A DNA stretch of 9,931 bases from Phycisphaerae bacterium (lineage in GTDB: Bacteria; Planctomycetota; Phycisphaerae; JAAYCJ01). Under the pieces are notes generated by a model. The model saw nothing but the letters and a program-made list of their open reading frames with translations. It was not told the origin of the DNA and made no database searches. Position 1 is the first letter of the stretch; every line of letters starts with the position of its first letter. Of the stretch, positions 6,891 through 9,931 are shown in pieces. The translations under genes and the position numbers were made by a program. Location: assembly GCA_015486815.1 (NCBI GenBank), contig WFQY01000235.1, positions 1-9,931 on the forward strand. The letters are read 5' to 3'.

Positions 6891-8054
6891 ATGGCTACTA
6901 TTCGTGTCGGTGTTATCGGTTGCGGTAAATTTGCGGAAGCTCAGCATCTGCCAAACTGTCAGGTAGCGGACAATGTCGAATTGTGGCATTGCAGCTCGCG
7001 AAGCGAAAAGGGGCGTAAAACAGCTGAGCGATTCGGTGCGAAAAAAATAACCGCTGACTATCGGGACGTATTAAACGATCCCGAAGTGGATATGGTGATA
7101 CTCAGCGTTCCGCACAAAATGCATCTGTTTTTCATTAAAGAGACGATAGCTGCGGGCAAAAATCTACTCTGCGAAAAGCCTATGACAATGACGATGGACG
7201 AAGCTTATGAAGTTATCAGTGCTGTACGTCAAAAGGGTGTTAAACTGTGCGTCGATTACAATCGCCGATTCAGTCCGTCGATGATTGATATGAAACAGGC
7301 ATATCAAGCTCACCGAAACGGAAACAGCGAAGCAAAACCTCGCGTCTATATACAAGAGCCGAACCGAAGAAAATGGCCTGAGGAAGATGCTACGACAATT
7401 CTCATTCGCATAAACGACGAGAGCATAACTTACAGCGGTGTGCATATTGACTGGGCTTATGGTGGTGGGCAGATTATAGGCGAAGGGTGCCATTGGCTTG
7501 ACTTGATGTGCTGGTTGCTTGAAGATAGGCCTATCAGAATTACAGGCATCGGTAGCACTCGTCTGAACTATGTCATTAACGTAGAATTCGAAAATGGCTC
7601 GTTAGGCTGTCTGTTATTTAGTGCGACTGGTACGTTCGAATATCCCAAAGAGCTTATCGAAATTCAACACCGTGGAAAAATCTTTCGAAGCGAATGCTTT
7701 GTGGAAAATCAATATTTCGGATTAGGCGAACGGACGGTAAAGAAATTTCCCCTTCAACAGGATTTCTTTCCTCAGGTCGGAACCGAAGGGGGATTATCAG
7801 GCTATCTCGCCAAAATAGAAGCAAGTGCCGAGGAATTCACCAAAACAGGCGTGTTCAAATATTGCTTTCCGGACAAAGGACACTTTCATCTGCTAAAAGC
7901 GTTTGCGGACGCATTACTCAACGACAGACCCTCGCCTATTGACGAAGTCGCGGGAATGCGAGCAACATATTTGTCTCGCCGGTCGATGGATTCGATTCGC
8001 ACGGGTATTAGCCTTCCCATCAACATCGAAGACTGGGATATGTATGTCCATTGA
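6891..8054 (+). CDS. Gfo/Idh/MocA family NAD(P)-dependent oxidoreductase
   Basis: The 387-residue protein has an N-terminal Rossmann fold, with VGVIGCGKFAEAQH (6-19) as the dinucleotide-binding loop. It has the family's catalytic-lysine motif CEKP (94-97, Lys96), YNRRFSPSM (123-131), and the C-terminal-domain motif GEGCHWLDLMCWL (197-209) with His201 and Asp204. The combination of NRRFSP and IIGEGCHWLDL resembles the oxidoreductase half of the bi-domain proteins in exopolysaccharide clusters. Sugar or nucleotide-sugar oxidation is therefore the likely role, with unknown substrate. The ATG at 6891 is preferred because GGAG is 7 nt upstream; an in-frame TTG at 6885 is only 1 nt from that GGAG. 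The gene has its own promoter and is followed by the inverted-repeat block. Myo-inositol or glucose-fructose oxidoreductase activity is not excluded. Confidence 0.94.
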   Translation: MATIRVGVIGCGKFAEAQHLPNCQVADNVELWHCSSRSEKGRKTAERFGAKKITADYRDVLNDPEVDMVILSVPHKMHLFFIKETIAAGKNLLCEKPMTMTMDEAYEVISAVRQKGVKLCVDYNRRFSPSMIDMKQAYQAHRNGNSEAKPRVYIQEPNRRKWPEEDATTILIRINDESITYSGVHIDWAYGGGQIIGEGCHWLDLMCWLLEDRPIRITGIGSTRLNYVINVEFENGSLGCLLFSATGTFEYPKELIEIQHRGKIFRSECFVENQYFGLGERTVKKFPLQQDFFPQVGTEGGLSGYLAKIEASAEEFTKTGVFKYCFPDKGHFHLLKAFADALLNDRPSPIDEVAGMRATYLSRRSMDSIRTGISLPINIEDWDMYVH

Positions 8055-8061
8055 CATTATT

Positions 8062-8113
8062 GGCGGAGTGGTGCATGCCATAAAATAGGTAAATTTGTAC
8101 CTGTCCACTCGCC
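8062..8113. repeat. Compound stem-loop just after the Gfo/Idh stop
   Basis: GAGTGG (8066-8071) pairs perfectly with CCACTC (8105-8110), and GGC (8062-8064) pairs with GCC (8111-8113) across one bulged G. Inside, AGGTA (8087-8091) pairs with TACCT (8098-8102). The result is a nested stem-loop 8 nt past the stop codon. There is no U-tract directly after it, so it is not a standard intrinsic terminator, though it could stabilise the mRNA 3' end. Confidence 0.5.
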
Positions 8114-8125
8114 GGTTGCTGAGTG

Positions 8126-8148
8126 TTTTTTCGCTGAAGGCGAAAAAA
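8126..8148. repeat. Perfect 9-bp inverted repeat with T-tract and A-tract arms
   Basis: TTTTTTCGC (8126-8134) and GCGAAAAAA (8140-8148) form a perfect stem with the loop TGAAG. On either strand the T-tract is on the 5' arm and the A-tract on the 3' arm, which is the reverse of a classical intrinsic terminator. Its role as a terminator is therefore doubtful, although it is a strong hairpin or cruciform candidate. Confidence 0.6.
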
Positions 8149-8242
8149 TGTATCGAAGCGACATAGCGATCTTATCTGTCCGAAATCCCAAAATTCTCAA
8201 AACGCTTGAATATTGCGTTTCTCGCCTGTATTGCGTAATTCT

Positions 8243-8272
8243 CATTCTAACATTCTTAAGAATGTTAGAATG
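8243..8272. repeat. Perfect 30-bp palindrome
   Basis: The arm CATTCTAACATTCTT (8243-8257) is followed immediately by its exact reverse complement (8258-8272), with no spacer. Each arm contains CATTCT twice. The central 16 bp are shared, apart from one base, with the palindrome centred near 8329-8330. A 30-bp perfect palindrome is very unlikely by chance. Confidence 0.95.
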
Positions 8273-8287
8273 TCCCGAACTATTATA

Positions 8288-8362
8288 AAATCGATGTTTC
8301 AATGCAAATTTCTTTGTTCCGACATTCTTGAGAATGTCAGAATATCATAACAAAGTCGATTT
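8288..8362. repeat. Nested inverted repeat around a second copy of the palindrome core
   Basis: The core GACATTCT (8321-8328), TG, AGAATGTC (8331-8338) is flanked by TTC/GAA arms. Farther out, CTTTGTT (8312-8318) matches AACAAAG (8349-8355), and AAATCGA (8288-8294) matches TCGATTT (8356-8362). The arms are at unequal distances, so not all can stack in one stem. The core centre is 72 bp from the centre of the 30-bp palindrome. Confidence 0.75.
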
Positions 8363-8529
8363 GACCAATATTCAATTACAGACAGTTTTTCTTAAATGCG
8401 AATACGATTGCTAAAAGCTGATACGCTAACAACAAAATCCGGTTTTATGAGCATCCCGAAATTAACAGCTGTGAAAATTCTACCTACAACACGACATACA
8501 CCCTTGGCGGAGTTACATTCTCTTCACTA

Positions 8530-8558
8530 TTGTCTTTATCGCATAAGTTTCGTATCAT
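8530..8558 (+). promoter_or_regulatory. Sigma-70-type promoter for asd
   Basis: TTGTCT (8530-8535, 4 of 6) and TATCAT (8553-8558, 5 of 6) are separated by exactly 17 bp, leaving a leader of about 50 nt before the asd ATG. A perfect TATAAT at 8567-8572 lies slightly downstream but lacks a -35 at the right distance. The asd ribosome site is GAAAGG at 8605-8610. Confidence 0.5.
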
Positions 8559-8617
8559 ATTCTTATTATAATAGTCTGTGGTAACTCTATGGAAAAAATG
8601 GAAAGAAAGGAAAATTT

Positions 8618-9637
8618 ATGTCGATTAGTGTTGCAGTAGTAGGAGCTACCGGAGCGGTCGGTCAGGAATTTATCAAAGTGCTCGAGCGAAGGAACTTTCC
8701 AGCTGACGATATCAAGTTCTTAGCGTCGGCACGCTCCGCCGGCAAAGAGATTCGCTTTCGCGGCAAAAATTATATTATCGAAGAGCTTGCCGAAGACAGT
8801 TTTGTCGGTGTCAATATCGCTCTGTTTAGTGCTGGTAGTTCGATAAGCAAACAGTTCGCACCGATAGCTGTCGAAGCGGGAGCTATCGTCGTTGATAATT
8901 CCAGTGCGTTTCGAATGGATCCTGATGTGCCGTTGGTCGTGCCAGAGGTCAATCCGGAAGATGTCGAAAAGCACAAAGGGATAATAGCTAACCCTAACTG
9001 CTCGACGATAATTATGGTAGTTCCGCTTTGGCCTTTATATCGCAAGGTAAAGATAGAACGTGTTGTAGTCTCGACATATCAAGCTGCCAGCGGAGCAGGC
9101 TGGAAGGCGATGCAGGAGTTGACCAATCAGACAGCGGACCTTTTAGCTGGCAAAGAGCCCAAGCCCGAAGTACTGCCTCATATCTATGCGTTTAATCTGT
9201 TTTCGCACAACTCGAAAATCGGAGAAAACGGATATAATGAAGAAGAGATGAAGATGGTAAATGAGACGCACAAGATGTTTCACGACAACGATATCAAAAT
9301 ATCAGCTACCTGCGTTCGTGTTCCTGTCCTGCGTGCTCATAGTGAAGCGATAAATATTACATTTTCTCAGCCGATATCGGAAAACGAGGTGCGTGAGATT
9401 TTAGCTAACGCGCCGGGAATAAAAATTGTCGATGATAAAGAAAAGAATTATTTTCCAATGCCCATAGATGCCTCCGAGCAGGACGATGTACTGGTAGGGC
9501 GAATTCGACAAGACATATCTCAGCCTGACGGGCGCGGGATAGATATGTTCATCGCTGGCGATCAGCTGCTGAAGGGTGCTGCTCTGAATGCTGTCCAAAT
9601 CGCTGAACTCCTGCCTATGGTAAAGGACAAAAAATAA
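8618..9637 (+). CDS. asd: Aspartate-semialdehyde dehydrogenase
   Basis: Asd reduces 4-phospho-L-aspartate with NADPH to aspartate 4-semialdehyde, the branch point to lysine/diaminopimelate, threonine and methionine. The 339-residue product has the NADP-binding VVGATGAVGQEF (7-18), SSAFRM (95-100), the catalytic Cys128 in ANPNCSTI (124-131), YQAASGAG (154-161), and RVPVLRAHSEAI (234-245) with the conserved active-site histidine (His241). It ends with GAALNAVQIAELL (320-332). Length and motifs match the common bacterial USG-1/Asd form, with nothing missing. The ATG has GAAAGG 7 nt upstream and a candidate promoter at 8530-8558. It stands apart from other amino-acid genes of the same branch (no dapA or lysC is seen) and is followed after 23 nt by a toxin-antitoxin pair that may share its transcript. 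Confidence 0.97.
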   Translation: MSISVAVVGATGAVGQEFIKVLERRNFPADDIKFLASARSAGKEIRFRGKNYIIEELAEDSFVGVNIALFSAGSSISKQFAPIAVEAGAIVVDNSSAFRMDPDVPLVVPEVNPEDVEKHKGIIANPNCSTIIMVVPLWPLYRKVKIERVVVSTYQAASGAGWKAMQELTNQTADLLAGKEPKPEVLPHIYAFNLFSHNSKIGENGYNEEEMKMVNETHKMFHDNDIKISATCVRVPVLRAHSEAINITFSQPISENEVREILANAPGIKIVDDKEKNYFPMPIDASEQDDVLVGRIRQDISQPDGRGIDMFIAGDQLLKGAALNAVQIAELLPMVKDKK

Positions 9638-9660
9638 TTGTGTGTTAGGGAGGATTGGTA

Positions 9661-9858
9661 ATGCAAGTAAATATTTCGGAAAAACAGTTGAAAAAAGCAG
9701 TAAAAGAGTCCATTCGTGAAATGCTGAGCGAACACGATAGTATGCTAAGAGACGTTCTTAAAGAGGCTATTGAAGATATTGCTATAGGATATGCAATAGA
9801 GCAAGGCGATAAGGGAAAATTTGTTGACGAAAAAGAAATAATGGAGCTTTTGCGATAA
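9661..9858 (+). CDS. Small helical antitoxin of a RelE/ParE-type toxin-antitoxin pair
   Basis: This 65-residue protein is predicted mostly alpha-helical and charged (KQLKKAVKESIREMLSEHD, then LRDVLKEAIEDIAIGYAIEQ), with an acidic, extended C-terminus (FVDEKEIMELL). This is the usual shape of small antitoxins that wrap around a RelE-family toxin. No clear DNA-binding domain is visible. The identification rests mainly on context: its stop codon abuts the start of a RelE/ParE-like gene (TAA immediately followed by ATG), the classical antitoxin-toxin arrangement. A strong AGGGAGGA site (9647-9654) lies 6 nt before the ATG at 9661; an in-frame TTG at 9655 is too close to it. No separate promoter is evident, so expression may depend on asd read-through. 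It could autoregulate the operon, as is common in the family, but no operator was recognised. Confidence 0.78.
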   Translation: MQVNISEKQLKKAVKESIREMLSEHDSMLRDVLKEAIEDIAIGYAIEQGDKGKFVDEKEIMELLR

Positions 9859-9931
9859 ATGGATGTCAAGTATGAAACAAGCTTTAAGCGTGATCTGAAA
9901 CGCATCAAAGATAAGGAGATACTTCGTATTG
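9859..9931 (+). CDS. RelE/ParE-family toxin, N-terminal fragment (cut by window end)
   Basis: Only 24 codons are visible (MDVKYETSFKRDLKRIKD, then KEILRI). The pattern of a short beta-strand followed by a basic helix with SFKRDLKRIKD is characteristic of the N-terminus of RelE/ParE/YafQ-type toxins, where S-F-x-x-D-L-K-K is very common. Members cleave mRNA at the ribosome or poison gyrase. Which of these applies depends on C-terminal residues outside the window. The ATG directly follows the antitoxin TAA, so translation is almost certainly coupled. The truncation is due to the window boundary; no damage to the gene is visible. Confidence 0.78.
   Translation, partial: MDVKYETSFKRDLKRIKDKEILRI

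Larger units (their letters stand above)
8060..8513. mobile_element. Possible small non-autonomous element (MITE-like) bounded by a 10-bp direct repeat
   Basis: TTGGCGGAGT occurs exactly at 8060-8069 and again at 8504-8513, like a target-site duplication. Just inside, GGTGCATGCCAT (8070-8081) matches the reverse complement of 8491-8502 (GGTGTATGTCGT) at 9 of 12 positions, like short terminal inverted repeats with a 1-bp offset on the right. The interior of about 434 bp has no gene and contains several palindromes. A 10-mer shared within this region could arise by chance at roughly one in ten, so this is only a hypothesis. Confidence 0.22.
8055..8617. other. 563-bp gene-free region rich in inverted repeats
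   Basis: No credible coding sequence occupies this stretch. Its left part (8062-8362) holds four separate inverted repeats, listed individually. The middle (8363-8503) shows nothing recognisable. The right part contains the asd promoter and ribosome site. The few open frames here have no ribosome site or family resemblance and are built partly from the palindromes. Confidence 0.8.

Noticed and set aside
8211..8236. Direct repeat TATTGCGT at 8211-8218 and 8229-8236, considered as the start of a CRISPR-like or iteron array
   Set aside because: There are only two 8-bp copies with an 18-bp period and no further units, so it is neither a CRISPR array nor a replication origin.
8243..8272. The 30-bp palindrome as an operator (LexA, Fur or CIRCE-like) for asd
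   Set aside because: It matches none of these consensus sequences that I can recall and lies about 350 bp from the asd start and about 260 bp upstream of its predicted promoter.
8057..8302. An 81-codon - strand open frame in the gene-free region
   Set aside because: It is built through the inverted repeats and palindrome, has no ribosome site and resembles no protein family I know. It may be translated repeat sequence.
8396..8584. A 62-codon + strand open frame before asd
   Set aside because: It overlaps the asd promoter, has no Shine-Dalgarno and no recognisable features.
1..9931. tRNA, rRNA, CRISPR arrays, insertion-sequence transposases or prophage genes
   Set aside because: None could be recognised on either strand by reading; no transposase, integrase or structured RNA signature is present.

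Overview
This window comes from a moderately AT-rich bacterial chromosome. It is densely packed, almost entirely on the + strand, and carries mostly housekeeping and accessory metabolism. The start codons and AGGAGG-type ribosome binding sites are ordinary bacterial ones. A lipoprotein-like protein with an Asn/Asp/Gln-rich linker and a PKD module, a fused ATP sulfurylase/APS kinase, a plant-type small subunit of isopropylmalate isomerase, and short AT-rich or palindromic repeats at gene borders together suggest an uncultured lineage such as Planctomycetota (Phycisphaerae-like) or an FCB/PVC candidate phylum. No rRNA or phylogenetic marker is present, so this placement is a low-confidence inference.

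Layout. On the - strand, 1-796 holds the N-terminal 265 codons of a secreted or lipid-anchored Ig/PKD surface protein that runs off the window. A 256-bp divergent intergenic region separates it from a heparinase II/III family protein (1053-3074). A good sigma-70-type promoter overlaps the heparinase stop codon and probably drives the cluster sat/cysC fusion (3149-4873), leuD (4892-5476) and a small VIT1/CCC1-like membrane protein (5486-5968), perhaps also a LOG-family Rossmann protein (6048-6782). A further promoter precedes a Gfo/Idh/MocA oxidoreductase (6891-8054). After it come 563 bp with no credible gene but several inverted repeats, then a promoter and asd (8618-9637). A type II toxin-antitoxin pair follows; its RelE/ParE-like toxin is cut by the window end.

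How the genes may work together. Sat/CysC makes PAPS, the sulfate donor for assimilation or sulfotransferases. LeuD belongs to leucine synthesis and Asd to the lysine/threonine/methionine branch. The heparinase-like protein has no signal peptide, and the Gfo/Idh protein resembles the oxidoreductase half found in exopolysaccharide clusters, so a link to a (possibly sulfated) surface glycan is conceivable. The genes are not contiguous, however, and no sulfotransferase or glycosyltransferase is visible.

I do not see a clear new defence or biosynthetic system. The most unusual signals are non-coding: a heptanucleotide tandem array that supplies the C-terminus and stop codon of leuD, and the palindrome-rich block at about 8060-8513, which may be a small non-autonomous element.
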